Source of the DNA: a virus
Direction: 5' to 3' (one strand)
Length of the DNA: 31,225 nucleotides
Virus record (IMG/VR): IMGVR_UViG_3300025095_000001
Span: 1 to 31,225 of that record
This document shows, in pieces, positions 16,843 through 25,685 of this stretch. A model generated the notes under the pieces. The model saw only the letters and a list, made by a program, of their open reading frames with translations, did not search any database and was not told the DNA's origin. The stretch's first letter is position 1. Each line of letters starts with the position of its first letter. The translations under genes were made by a program, and so were the position numbers.

Positions 16843-17976
16843 ATGGCAGATTTACTCATAGATCAAGATACAAATATACCTGATCCTACTCGTACAGTTA
16901 ATCCTATAGATAGTCTCATACAAGATTATACTATGGGTGCGCCAACACAGACTGAACAGATACAGAATAAGGAATCATTTCAACCTGAAGACTACAAAGT
17001 ACCAGGTGCTGGATTTAGAGAAGCCGGCAAGAAAGTTCAGCAGATGGGAAATATTGCTAAAGAGAAAGAGCAGAATGATAAACTTTATAAACTACATCAG
17101 GCATTTAACTCAGAAACGACACAGATACTTAACGATACAGCAAATGGCAAAATAGATTATAACGATGCTGTATTGAAATTATCTTCATTACAGATTAAAG
17201 CTAGTAATGCCGGACTTAAAACTGCATCAGATACAATAGCAGCTGCGCAGAACAATGTATTAAAATTAAGTGGGATAAAAGAGAAACAAGATGCAAGGTT
17301 AGCTAAAAGATACGCCAATTCTACACCGGTAGGAAAAGCAAAAGAACAAATAGATGCACTTAATGCAGAATTAGGGAGTAATGCTTCTAGTATGGACTTG
17401 ATAACTTGGGACCCGGACAAGAAATGGGTAGATAATGACCAACTAGATACCAATATAGCAACGGCAAGAGTACTCGCCTATATGCAGAAGGAAGGAAGCA
17501 AAGGAGTAGGCAGTAAGAGTAAGGATGAAATAGAGAAAATGCCCCAGAATATACTCAACATCAAGACAAAGATAGCTAATAGGCCCAAGACACAAGGATT
17601 GAGCGATAAGAAGGCGCAGGCGGCACTTGATATCCAAGAATTAGTAAGTGCAGGCGCAACTATAGAAGACGCATATATGGCTTCTGTTAAAAACAAGACA
17701 GAATGGTTTGGCTATGGTGATACAGTTCCTACATGGCCGTTGGAAGATGTATTAACTCCCGATCAGATGAAATTGGCTAAGGAAAACGAAACTTCATGGC
17801 AACCGGTCAGGGATTGGTTGGCGGGAAAGAAACAGAGTAAGGGTGGAGTTGCAATATCGAAACCCGGTATATCAAACCCAACAACTAAATCACCTACTTG
17901 GCCCGAATGGAAGGCTAAATATGGTGCAAAAGCGGCAGAAGAAGCCAGGAAACAAGGTGTAAAATTTAAGAAATAG
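16843..17976 (+). CDS. Probable internal virion protein, medium
   Basis: This is a 377-residue, mostly helical, hydrophilic protein with a strong AGGAGG before its ATG. The N-terminus LLIDQDTNIPDPT resembles the DIP-type repeats of the next gene. The C-terminus ends in a Lys-rich segment (AKYGAKAAEEARKQGVKFKK), and a WPEWKAKYGAKA stretch could be a small binding motif. It lies in the middle of a three-gene set like T7 gp14-gp15-gp16. I do not recognise the sequence family. A core or ejection protein is inferred from position and helical content. Confidence 0.5.
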   Translation: MADLLIDQDTNIPDPTRTVNPIDSLIQDYTMGAPTQTEQIQNKESFQPEDYKVPGAGFREAGKKVQQMGNIAKEKEQNDKLYKLHQAFNSETTQILNDTANGKIDYNDAVLKLSSLQIKASNAGLKTASDTIAAAQNNVLKLSGIKEKQDARLAKRYANSTPVGKAKEQIDALNAELGSNASSMDLITWDPDKKWVDNDQLDTNIATARVLAYMQKEGSKGVGSKSKDEIEKMPQNILNIKTKIANRPKTQGLSDKKAQAALDIQELVSAGATIEDAYMASVKNKTEWFGYGDTVPTWPLEDVLTPDQMKLAKENETSWQPVRDWLAGKKQSKGGVAISKPGISNPTTKSPTWPEWKAKYGAKAAEEARKQGVKFKK

Positions 17977-17984
17977 GAGGAATA

Positions 17985-20900
17985 GTGGTAGATACTAACA
18001 ATGACATACCTGCTGACCTCCTAGACACGTCTAGTGATATACCTAGCGATTTGTTAGACACGTCTAACGACATACCTGCTGATTTGTTAGATACTACACC
18101 TGAAATCCTCAAACCCTATGATTTTGCTGTACAAGATATGGGCCTAGCAGATCCTGCCGAAATGAAATATTCGGAAGACCCTAAGGCTACTCGTATTGGT
18201 GGTACAGTAGCCGTTGAGGATATACCAAGATACACAGAACAATTAGGAGCTACAATATTCTCTCCATTTTCCTTTCTCGTTAAACAAGTTGCACGTGGAT
18301 TTGGAGGTATAGGTTCCATGCTTGGACTTGGAGATTATGCTAAATTAACTCAAGAGAACGAACGCACACTTGGTAATATAATGAATTCACTAGGATATGT
18401 TGCAAGTGTTGTAGTGGATTATGGCGCGGACAAGATAAGCGGAGATAAAGAGCGCACTAAATTGGATTTCATAGATCGTGTGAAGAATAATTGGGTATCC
18501 GGTAAGACACTTGGACAGTCATATATAGACGTTATGAAGCAAATGGGATTTAATGAAGGTGAATACTCGTCTATGTTGAATCAGGTTGCTTCTCAGGGTA
18601 TAGACCTTGCGACTACACTTGGCACATTCAAATTAGCTAAGGGTGCGGGAGTAACTGAACAGGGTGGAATCAAGTCTGGGATAGAAAAAGCGAATAAGTC
18701 TGTAACTCAGGAGATTAACGCTCAAAATGTGATAGTAGATGAAATTGTTAAACTAGAAAAGATGAACGAAGAAGTCAACCGTCAAGTTAAAATAGAACAG
18801 ATAGCCAAGGGTAAAGAAATAGCCGCCAAGGAAGCTACAGGACAGGCTGTATCACCTATGGAAGTAGTGCAGAATGAGATTAAACTGCCGGGTAAGGTGG
18901 TGAAGCCAATCAAGACCATTAAGGGAGATATCAACAAAGCCAACGCCGAGATGGACTTACAGGAAATAACACCTGAGATAGAAGAGACTATCAAACAGGG
19001 TGGTTATGATTCCATGCAATCTTTTATAATAGAACAGAATAATATCATTAAAGAAATACAGGGTAATGGAGACACTAATCTCAAGATTGGAGAGAAAGGG
19101 CAATTGATAGTAGAAGATGTACCTATGGATTCTAAGATGAAGGCTACATTAGGTAAGATGGAAGTTGGCACGCAGAAATTAAGACAAAAAGGTGTAGATA
19201 TACAAAATAAGATAGCAAAGACCGGGCCTGTCGGTGAATTATTCAGCCGACAATTGACCAATATTATATATAAATCTGATAAACTTTCCGCAGAATGGAA
19301 GAACCCATTTAGGCAAAATAGGATATTTCAGAAATTTGATAAGTTCTTGACTTCAGAAAAGACTAAATGGGGTGAGAATTTATTTGATGTAGTTGAGAAG
19401 AAATTGGATAAAAATGGTAATCTAATAAAACCTCTTAATGAAACTATTGCTAAGGCAGCAGAAGCATGTAAAACAAGTTTAAAACTGATAGCCGATAAAG
19501 CAGTTACAGAAGGCAAGATGATAACATTTGCAGATGGTTCAACGTTACCATTTGCGCCCAGAGATTTTTATATGCCTCACAACCTCATGTATGACTTATA
19601 CCGTAAGGGTGGTAAGTATAGACAGGAAGGTATATTTAAGATAATGCAGAAGCCGGGGTTGAAGGAAAAAATGGGAGCTAAAACAGCAGAACAAGCTCTT
19701 GACATATTAATTAAGAGACATGACGATCCTAATGCCAGTAATAGTGTGAGAAATGGTAATCTTGCATTTGCAAGAGAGGCTAATTTTGACGGTTATAGCC
19801 GTGATCTGTCTGTTGTAGAAAAATACATTGATTCTGCTTCTAAGGAATTTGCAGTTGATGAAGTATTTGGCAAAGACCGTATGGCATTAGAAAAATCAAC
19901 TAATGATTGGATAAGAGAATCAGGTATCTCTGATGAACAGGCAAGAAGTATGGTCCGTATGTTCTCAGATATAATGCCTGAAGGTAATAAGATGGGAATT
20001 ACGGAATCAACACTAAAGCAAATATATAATATGGCTAAATTACCATTTATAACTCTAGGACATCTTCCTCAGGCTGCATATTTAAGCAGGTATCCGGGAT
20101 TAGAAGTTTGGAAGAAAAACATTACTACCATGGTAGACGAAGCAAGGAAAACAGGTGCATTAGAGGAAGAATATAGAACATTTCAGAACGCATCTAAAGA
20201 TTATCTAAGCAACTGGTGGATAAGCCGTAAGTATATGCAAGGCACAGGAATGACCCCTTTTAGATTATTTATTAAGGGATTATCAGGCGAGAAAGCTGTT
20301 AACTATGCGTTTGACCAACTTAAATCACTTCAAGATAACAAGATAGATAACTCTCAATTACAAACTGTTATAAGAAAAAATGCAGATCAATTCGTAAACA
20401 GGAAAGAGATAATTACTAAATATAGGAATATGGTTAATGCCAAAGCAAGATTAGCTGAATTTGGTATAGACCCGAATAAGGTACTTGACAGGGGATATTT
20501 AACTCCTGAAGAAATACTAGATGTAAGACGTAAAGGCGCGGCTTATGTCTTTGGTGAACAACATCCGACTAATTTTCCTTTATGGAAATCAACAGGTTTT
20601 GTTGGTAGGAATATGTTTATGTATCGTGCTGACCAATATATTAATTTCAAAACGATTACACATGATTTAATACAGAAAGAAGGAATTGAGAGAGGTAATT
20701 GGAAACCAGTTCTTAAAATAGTTGCTGTAGGCGCGCCACTTGGGGCTATATCTGCTACTATAGTAAGAAAAATGGTTAAAGGTCAACCCTTATTGAAGGA
20801 TGAACAAAATGTATTAGATTTATATTTACAAGGTGCTTTAACTGCTCACTTTTTAGGAGTAGCACAGGACGTTTACTATAGTGCTTTATATGGTAGTGTG

Positions 20901-21050
20901 GCGAATGTAGTATTAGGTCCCATGGCTACAGAAGGTACTAAATTAGCCAAAAATACATTTACAAGCAATACTGAAGCATTGAAAAAACAGGCAGTAGGGT
21001 TGTTACCAGGTGGATCTATTATAGCGCCGCGCGTCTATCCTAAGGAGTAA
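17985..21050 (+). CDS. Large internal virion / ejection protein
   Basis: This 1021-residue protein has a GTG start with AGGAGG just before it. Residues 3-35 are three tandem 11-residue repeats of the form DT(S/N)(N/S)DIP(A/S)DLL. Then come long Lys/Glu-rich helices (residues about 220-420). The C-terminal half has hydrophobic segments such as VLKIVAVGAPLGAISATIV and a tail around GGSIIAPRVYP. Its size and place (last of three before the tail fibre) match the large ejection protein of T7-like phages, which helps carry DNA across the envelope. I see no transglycosylase motif, unlike T7 gp16, so any peptidoglycan cutting must come from elsewhere. Confidence 0.6.
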   Translation: MVDTNNDIPADLLDTSSDIPSDLLDTSNDIPADLLDTTPEILKPYDFAVQDMGLADPAEMKYSEDPKATRIGGTVAVEDIPRYTEQLGATIFSPFSFLVKQVARGFGGIGSMLGLGDYAKLTQENERTLGNIMNSLGYVASVVVDYGADKISGDKERTKLDFIDRVKNNWVSGKTLGQSYIDVMKQMGFNEGEYSSMLNQVASQGIDLATTLGTFKLAKGAGVTEQGGIKSGIEKANKSVTQEINAQNVIVDEIVKLEKMNEEVNRQVKIEQIAKGKEIAAKEATGQAVSPMEVVQNEIKLPGKVVKPIKTIKGDINKANAEMDLQEITPEIEETIKQGGYDSMQSFIIEQNNIIKEIQGNGDTNLKIGEKGQLIVEDVPMDSKMKATLGKMEVGTQKLRQKGVDIQNKIAKTGPVGELFSRQLTNIIYKSDKLSAEWKNPFRQNRIFQKFDKFLTSEKTKWGENLFDVVEKKLDKNGNLIKPLNETIAKAAEACKTSLKLIADKAVTEGKMITFADGSTLPFAPRDFYMPHNLMYDLYRKGGKYRQEGIFKIMQKPGLKEKMGAKTAEQALDILIKRHDDPNASNSVRNGNLAFAREANFDGYSRDLSVVEKYIDSASKEFAVDEVFGKDRMALEKSTNDWIRESGISDEQARSMVRMFSDIMPEGNKMGITESTLKQIYNMAKLPFITLGHLPQAAYLSRYPGLEVWKKNITTMVDEARKTGALEEEYRTFQNASKDYLSNWWISRKYMQGTGMTPFRLFIKGLSGEKAVNYAFDQLKSLQDNKIDNSQLQTVIRKNADQFVNRKEIITKYRNMVNAKARLAEFGIDPNKVLDRGYLTPEEILDVRRKGAAYVFGEQHPTNFPLWKSTGFVGRNMFMYRADQYINFKTITHDLIQKEGIERGNWKPVLKIVAVGAPLGAISATIVRKMVKGQPLLKDEQNVLDLYLQGALTAHFLGVAQDVYYSALYGSVANVVLGPMATEGTKLAKNTFTSNTEALKKQAVGLLPGGSIIAPRVYPKE
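17991..18089 (+). repeat. Three 33-nt in-frame repeats
   Basis: These encode DTNNDIPADLL, DTSSDIPSDLL and DTSNDIPADLL, at 17991-18023, 18024-18056 and 18057-18089. Codon use varies between copies, so the protein motif rather than the DNA seems to be under selection. Repeated short acidic motifs at a protein end can dock on a partner. Confidence 0.85.
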
Positions 21051-21051
21051 T

Positions 21052-22809
21052 ATGCCCTTAATTGAACATAGGTTAAGAGAATTAGAGACCAAATTTCAAT
21101 ACCTGACCGGGCATAAACATACCGGCGCACAGGGTGATGCTCCTATTATTAGTGCATTTGGTGGTGATTCTGATAGCATTACGGAAGGATCTGTAAACTT
21201 ATTCACTACTGTAACAGAGAAGGCTAACTGGAACTCTGCGTATGGTGCGATGCACACCCAAAATACCGACACTGGAACTACGTCTGAGTTATTTGCTGTT
21301 AGGACTGGCGGGTATGCGTTAATTTTAGACGCTACTGATTATCTTGCTAATTATGCGATTAACAAGACAAAAACTGACGCATGGGATAGTGCGGCTTCCG
21401 CTTCTCACGCAGAACTAACACTCGGCACAACCCATGATGGATTATCTATAGCTACTGGACAGGTATTATCTTCCAACTTATCTGGTTACGTTTTGCTTGC
21501 AGGTAGGGCGGGTGGACAAACTATAATCGGTGCGTCTGATGATAATGGGGACTTAGTATTGAAGTCTGGGGCAACTGCCACATCTAACTATATAGAGTTG
21601 GGTGTGTCTGGTGGTATCAATCACTTGAACGGAGCGAATGAGTTTATTCATGCGGTAGGAACATGGCCTACTAATCCGGGATATAAACTGGTTATAGGTA
21701 ACGGCGGACCTGGATTATGGAATGATACAAGTGCTGGATTCGAGGGAATGTATTGTGAGGGCAATTTCAACATTTGGGCTGGATATGTCCGTGCTGATTC
21801 GTTTCAGATAAGAAGCTCTGTGGCTACAAACAAGAAGATAATACTCGCAACTCCCGCTAATGCCGATTATACATTAACCTTACCCTCTACTGGCGGAACT
21901 GCTGACTACCTTATTAAGACAGACGGCGCAGGTGTATGGTCTCATGTTGACCCCGGGACACTTTCTGTCAGTTATGCTGATACGGCAGGCACGGCGGGAA
22001 GTGCTGCTTTTGCTGATGATGCAACTCATGCAAACTCAGCAGATACGGCGGGTAACTGGGCTGGTCATCCCTACCCCGCAGGTGCTGTCGGTGTGTTATA
22101 TAACGATGGTGCTGATAATTTATCTTGGGTATCAGCGTTAACTTCTGCTCTTGCTGACGGAAAGATATTCGTTGGTAATGTTTCAAATGTTGCAACGGCT
22201 GTTACTCCAAGTGGCGATGTAACAATAAGTAACGCAGGTGTAACGGCTATAGGTGCTACAAAAATAACAGATGCAATGATTAACAGTGGTGCTGTATCAA
22301 TCTTACACCCATCGGGTTCTATTATTATGTATGGCGGTGCTGCGGCTCCTACTGGTTGGCTACTTTGTGATGGTGCTTCATACTTAAGGGCTGACTATGC
22401 GGCTCTCTATGCAATTATAGGTAATGCTTTCGGAACGGCTGACGGAACGCATTTCAATGTCCCTGATATGAAGGGAGCGTTTCCTCGTGGTGCAGGGCAA
22501 TCCACTATATTCACTGACAATGTTACCGAGAGTATAGGAAGAACGGCAAGTAAGACGGGTGGTGCAACAAGCGGTGTTGGTAGTAAACAAGATGACCAAT
22601 TTCAGGGGCATTTTCATTCACAGGATATTCGCTCCCCAAATACTGGTGGAACTGGAACAAATTATATAGGATGGACTGGCTACGATGGAACGGGAACTGT
22701 TACACAGGGAATAGGAAACCCGTCAACTGATGGTGTTAATGGGACACCTCGCTCTGCTTCTGAAAATCGCCCGAAGAACATAGAGGTTAATTTTATAATT
22801 AAGACTTAA
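21052..22809 (+). CDS. Tail fibre / collar-domain protein
   Basis: This 585-residue protein begins two bases after the preceding gene, whose last bases hold the AAGGAG site. The N-terminus HRLRELETKFQYLTGHKHTG resembles podovirus fibre attachment sections. The middle is Ala/Gly/Thr/Asp-rich repeats (GTAGSAAFADDATHANSADTAG). Residues about 418-480 are a Phage Tail Collar domain: GSIIMYGGAAAPTGWLLCDG, then DGTHFNVPDMKGAFPRG. The C-terminus has HFHS and the ENRPKNIEVNFIIKT ending, typical for this domain. It should recognise the host receptor. Confidence 0.85.
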   Translation: MPLIEHRLRELETKFQYLTGHKHTGAQGDAPIISAFGGDSDSITEGSVNLFTTVTEKANWNSAYGAMHTQNTDTGTTSELFAVRTGGYALILDATDYLANYAINKTKTDAWDSAASASHAELTLGTTHDGLSIATGQVLSSNLSGYVLLAGRAGGQTIIGASDDNGDLVLKSGATATSNYIELGVSGGINHLNGANEFIHAVGTWPTNPGYKLVIGNGGPGLWNDTSAGFEGMYCEGNFNIWAGYVRADSFQIRSSVATNKKIILATPANADYTLTLPSTGGTADYLIKTDGAGVWSHVDPGTLSVSYADTAGTAGSAAFADDATHANSADTAGNWAGHPYPAGAVGVLYNDGADNLSWVSALTSALADGKIFVGNVSNVATAVTPSGDVTISNAGVTAIGATKITDAMINSGAVSILHPSGSIIMYGGAAAPTGWLLCDGASYLRADYAALYAIIGNAFGTADGTHFNVPDMKGAFPRGAGQSTIFTDNVTESIGRTASKTGGATSGVGSKQDDQFQGHFHSQDIRSPNTGGTGTNYIGWTGYDGTGTVTQGIGNPSTDGVNGTPRSASENRPKNIEVNFIIKT

Positions 22810-22820
22810 GGAGACTACCA

Positions 22821-22898
22821 ATGGTTATAAGAACAAAGTGCAAAGACGGTTCGGTGAAGATTGACTGGGTAAAAACGATAGTGTCTATGACGATATAA
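22821..22898 (+). CDS. Very small hypothetical protein
   Basis: This 25-residue frame begins at ATG 22821, with TAAGGAG starting eight bases before it. It ends 11 bases before the start of the next gene. The peptide is basic at its start (VIRTKCKDGS) with a Val/Ile-rich end. The call rests on the ribosome binding site and its packing between two genes. I do not recognise a family. Confidence 0.4.
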   Translation: MVIRTKCKDGSVKIDWVKTIVSMTI

Positions 22899-22909
22899 GG
22901 AGCTTACTC

Positions 22910-23326
22910 GTGGACCAAGAGAGACGGGAGTTCGATAGGAAATGGCGAGAGGATATGCAAAAGGATTTAAAGGAGAACACCAGACTCACGGTGGAAATAC
23001 AGAGAGTTCTAGCAGTGCACTGTGAGGGAGAATTAGCCATTAAGAAAGAGCTTAGCGAAGTCCGTACCGCCGTCTACGGTAACGGCGTTGCGGGTCTTAA
23101 GTCGGATAACGTAGAGAACAAGAAGGACCTAGCGGATATTAACCTCACTCTTTATGGGGAAGACTCAGAGTCAGGCATTACTAAGCAAGTTAAGGATATG
23201 GCGGTCTCACTTTCTTGGGTGTGGAAGATACTCTTATTCGCTTGGTCTTTCATTGTCGGACTTGCTACACTGGCGATAGGGCAATGGGAGGCTATACAGC
23301 ATTGGATGAGGGGAGGAAAGGCATGA
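22910..23326 (+). CDS. Membrane-anchored coiled-coil protein, likely lysis accessory
   Basis: This 138-residue protein starts with GTG, with AAGGAG eight bases before it. Residues 1-60 are highly charged helix, GNGVAGLKSD (about 58-67) is a short loop often seen in XhlA-like proteins, and the C-terminus has one membrane span (WKILLFAWSFIVGLATLAI, about 105-123). XhlA-type proteins work with holins in lysis or phage-related membrane permeabilisation. That link is from pattern only. It is coupled to the next gene by ATGA. Confidence 0.6.
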   Translation: MDQERREFDRKWREDMQKDLKENTRLTVEIQRVLAVHCEGELAIKKELSEVRTAVYGNGVAGLKSDNVENKKDLADINLTLYGEDSESGITKQVKDMAVSLSWVWKILLFAWSFIVGLATLAIGQWEAIQHWMRGGKA

Positions 23327-23535
23327 AGATATCCTACGGTAGCAAACGAGCTAACATGGTTCGGGAAGTTCTTTACTTAACCGTATTGCTTAGAGCGCTC
23401 GAGAAACTTGATAACTACTCTTTCGTTGCCGTTATTCTAGGTGTCGTAGGCGGGTATCTTACCAACAGGATACTTACTGATAAGAAGGAGGACAAAGATG
23501 TCAGCGATAAAAGTAAAGACCAAACTAAAGCCTGA
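23323..23535 (+). CDS. Small membrane protein, probable holin
   Basis: ATG 23323 overlaps the stop of the preceding gene (ATGA) and gives 70 residues; the longer upstream frame is a shadow of that gene. One membrane span (residues about 31-50, YSFVAVILGVVGGYLTNRI) is followed by a charged tail (KKEDKDVSDKSKD). Length, single span, acidic/basic tail and position before the endolysin fit a small holin, which lets the endolysin reach the cell wall. A second membrane protein upstream could share the work. Confidence 0.6.
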   Translation: MKISYGSKRANMVREVLYLTVLLRALEKLDNYSFVAVILGVVGGYLTNRILTDKKEDKDVSDKSKDQTKA

Positions 23536-24076
23536 GGCCATGATAGGATTTGACCCTGCTTTTAACGTCAATCATTTCTTCTTTGAGAAACAAAACTTTC
23601 TTAAGGACTGGAAGACTGAGGACGAAAAACAGGCAGGGAATATAATAAATGCTTACTGTTCCCAATTTGGGATTAATCAACGCATGATAGTTGTTACCTT
23701 ACAGCGAGAACAGGGATTGATTGAGGACTTAGGAAAACCGTTTATTAACCCTCCACAGGATATACGGCGCTTAAACGGTGCTACCGGGTGCGGTATGTGG
23801 GATGACGGAACGGTTATAAGCAAAACACAAGGTTTTGAACAGCAGATAGCCGGGGCGTGTGCAACCTACAAGAAGTGGTATTTGATTTGGAAACAAGGTA
23901 TACAGAAAGAACTTGTGCCTCCCGACAAGGAAAAGTGCTGTGAGCCGCTAAATGCGATTACTTATTCTTTGCTGATGTATACGCCTCATGCCTCAGTTCT
24001 TAAGCTCAACGAGAATATTTATGACCGATACTTTCCGGGGTATACTAATACAGATAAATTATGGCCCAATGCTTAG
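23498..24076 (+). CDS. Probable endolysin (lysozyme-like)
   Basis: This 192-residue protein starts 38 bases inside the holin gene, with AAGGAG upstream. The segment IVVTLQREQGLI (64-75) looks like the catalytic-Glu helix of lytic transglycosylase / lysozyme folds, with E71 the likely acid. GATGCGMWDDG (95-104) corresponds to the glycine-rich strand near the active site. Then come GFEQQIAGACATYKKW and a closing YTPHAS (161-166). The pattern is shared by a widespread group of uncharacterised phage and bacterial peptidoglycan hydrolases. No signal peptide is visible, so a holin is needed. Function is probable, substrate not defined. Confidence 0.7.
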   Translation: MSAIKVKTKLKPEAMIGFDPAFNVNHFFFEKQNFLKDWKTEDEKQAGNIINAYCSQFGINQRMIVVTLQREQGLIEDLGKPFINPPQDIRRLNGATGCGMWDDGTVISKTQGFEQQIAGACATYKKWYLIWKQGIQKELVPPDKEKCCEPLNAITYSLLMYTPHASVLKLNENIYDRYFPGYTNTDKLWPNA

Positions 24077-24084
24077 GAGGCAAT

Positions 24085-24177
24085 TTGAATACGACATTAT
24101 TCACTTTGATAGTTCTTCTTGCCCTGGTTGTCAGTCTTATTCTTTGGGTGAATTATTTAGAAAGGAGAGATAAATAA
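24085..24177 (+). CDS. 30-residue single-span membrane peptide
   Basis: The frame starts with TTG at 24085, preceded by AGGAGG (24075-24080), and ends one base before the next gene's ATG. The peptide is almost wholly one membrane helix (LFTLIVLLALVVSLILWV) with a charged tail (NYLERRDK). Small membrane peptides near endolysin genes may act as holin partners, antiholins or inner-membrane spanins. This one is too short to assign. Confidence 0.6.
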   Translation: MNTTLFTLIVLLALVVSLILWVNYLERRDK

Positions 24178-24178
24178 A

Positions 24179-24670
24179 ATGGCTAAAAAAAAGGTTATAT
24201 TCTGGGATGTCAAGATGAAGGTAATATTTGGTCTATCTGTCCTCTGTATTATTCTGGGATATACTACATTTAGTAAACCAAAACCGATATCCGATAATCA
24301 TACTATCTCTGGGCAAGGAACAGGTGTAACAACGTCTACAACTCATTCTAACGCGGTTATAACCGGAGCAACTAGTGCTACAACTCTTCCTAACGGCTCT
24401 GTAGCGGTTTCAGGCAGTAATTTATCTATAAAAACTGCTTCTGATACGGCAACTAAGGCTATAACTGAATATGTATATAAAGACAAAGAGGTAATTAAAT
24501 ATAACTTTAACGCTATCTATATAGACGGATTAATTAAGTCTGATTTGACAAATGTTAATATAGGATTAGGTGTAACATTTGCTAATAGAGAATTTAAAAT
24601 CTTGGCAGGCTATTTCTTCTTGAAACCTGAGTATTTCTTGTCTGCCGGGAAGTCTGTGTTTGTTTTTTAG
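24179..24670 (+). CDS. Membrane-anchored Thr/Ser-rich protein
   Basis: This is a 163-residue protein with a Lys-rich start, an uncleaved-looking membrane span (VIFGLSVLCIILGYTTF, about residues 15-31), a Thr/Ser-rich linker (about 45-90) and a C-terminal domain of beta strands (NVNIGLGVTFANREFKILAGY). The layout matches an inner-membrane-tethered periplasmic protein, such as the last gene of a lysis cassette. I cannot identify it as a spanin: there is no second gene and no long coiled coil. Its last 77 bases overlap the opposing VRR-NUC gene. Confidence 0.55.
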   Translation: MAKKKVIFWDVKMKVIFGLSVLCIILGYTTFSKPKPISDNHTISGQGTGVTTSTTHSNAVITGATSATTLPNGSVAVSGSNLSIKTASDTATKAITEYVYKDKEVIKYNFNAIYIDGLIKSDLTNVNIGLGVTFANREFKILAGYFFLKPEYFLSAGKSVFVF

Positions 24671-25073
24671 ATAAATTCATAGCATCCATAATAACCTTAG
24701 TCTCTATAAACCACTTTCTAGCACGTTCTATCTTTTCAGGTTCAAGTTTATCCCATATTTCGTTTATCTTATATTGAACTTCAAATAGAGATAAGGCAAA
24801 AAACCCTAGCCCTCCACTTGCATTAATCCTGCATAGGTATTTAGTTTGTTTTGCTAATCTATCAGGATCTGTTTTATTACCCGGAACCTTGACCTCTATA
24901 GCCAGTATCCTGCCTCCCGGTAATACTCCTCCTATATCTGCTATTCCGGGACAAGGATGCTTCCAAAATCCACCCTTGTTATCAGGTATACCTGTTGTCA
25001 TATTGGGCCAACAGAATATACCTATAGATTCAAGCCAATCTCTTATTTCTTTTCTTATACTAGATTCTTTCAT
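24594..25073 (-). CDS. VRR-NUC nuclease
   Basis: This 159-residue protein contains a virus-type replication-repair nuclease fold. The conserved residues are visible: PGIADIGG (D46), ILAIEVKVPG (E60 and K62) and KQTKYL (Q76), the D...E-x-K...Q set of this PD-(D/E)XK group. Such nucleases act in phage DNA processing or repair. After the core (about 100 residues) a basic C-terminal tail ends in SRRNSLPRF. The start overlaps the stop of the gene before it (TAAATG at 25070-25075). The 3' end runs 77 bases into the opposing 24179 gene. Confidence 0.85.
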   Translation of the reverse strand: MKESSIRKEIRDWLESIGIFCWPNMTTGIPDNKGGFWKHPCPGIADIGGVLPGGRILAIEVKVPGNKTDPDRLAKQTKYLCRINASGGLGFFALSLFEVQYKINEIWDKLEPEKIERARKWFIETKVIMDAMNLSKKQTQTSRQTRNTQVSRRNSLPRF

Positions 25074-25339
25074 TTAAACTCCTTTACAACTGGTTTAGTT
25101 GTCTTTATCTCTTCCATCTCTATACACCTCTTTCCCAGTTTATCACACACATACTCATGTTTACCGATTATCCTTTGTTGCTCCTTTAATACTTGGTCAA
25201 GATGTTTTTTTATCTCATCAGCCAGCTTCTCTATACTTACAACATCATCGTATAAATCCTGCATGTCCTTGGGTTTATCCTCCATATTATACTTCTTATC
25301 ATTATATGAGAATATCCTCTGTGCCTGTTCCTTCGTCAT
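25070..25339 (-). CDS. Hypothetical helical protein
   Basis: This is an 89-residue protein rich in Lys, Asp and Glu, predicted coiled coil or paired helices (residues 25-60, VVSIEKLADEIKKHLDQVLKEQ). A C44-like pair of cysteines (EYVCDKLGKRC) lies near residues 63-72. ATG 25339 overlaps the preceding gene's stop (ATGA), with AAGGAGG nearby. I do not recognise a family. It is translationally coupled upstream and downstream. Confidence 0.6.
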   Translation of the reverse strand: MTKEQAQRIFSYNDKKYNMEDKPKDMQDLYDDVVSIEKLADEIKKHLDQVLKEQQRIIGKHEYVCDKLGKRCIEMEEIKTTKPVVKEFK

Positions 25340-25515
25340 ACTTCCTCCTTTTTCTGTCTCACCATACTATCACTAATTTCTTTAATACATATTTCACAGT
25401 AATACGCCTTAGTAGTCTCATCTCTCTTTAATATATGACCATGAGAACACTTGCGATTGAATATTGCATCATAATTATTGTTCCATTCAGGAGTTGGTGG
25501 TTTACTGCGTATCAT
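25336..25515 (-). CDS. Small zinc-finger-like protein
   Basis: This 59-residue protein starts at ATG 25515 and is joined to both neighbours by overlapping stop-start codons. The segment KCSHGHILKRDETTKAYYCEIC (residues 22-43) has C23, H25, H27, C40 and C43, the spacing of a small zinc-binding site as in phage HNH-like or zinc-ribbon proteins. Without the downstream helix of HNH nucleases it is probably a structural or nucleic-acid-binding zinc finger. The role is not known. Confidence 0.6.
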   Translation of the reverse strand: MIRSKPPTPEWNNNYDAIFNRKCSHGHILKRDETTKAYYCEICIKEISDSMVRQKKEEV

Positions 25516-25685
25516 TTACCACCTCTTAACATAAACCATATTAATTGCCATGGAAATTTAACAATAATATTAAAATGGGTAATCATATATCTGATTCTAC
25601 CCCATAATGTTCTACGTTTTAACGGAAAAGGTAGTAATAATTTATTTGGATAACTCTCGGACCAGAATTTATCGTCATAATTCAT
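25512..25685 (-). CDS. Small basic hypothetical protein
   Basis: This 57-residue protein starts at ATG 25685, just after a GGGGAGGG sequence that ends the preceding gene, and its stop overlaps the next start (ATGA). It has a basic, aromatic-rich middle (LKRRTLWGRIRYM) and a hydrophobic C-terminal third (FNIIVKFPWQLIWFML) that could form a short membrane segment. I do not recognise a family. Confidence 0.55.
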   Translation of the reverse strand: MNYDDKFWSESYPNKLLLPFPLKRRTLWGRIRYMITHFNIIVKFPWQLIWFMLRGGK

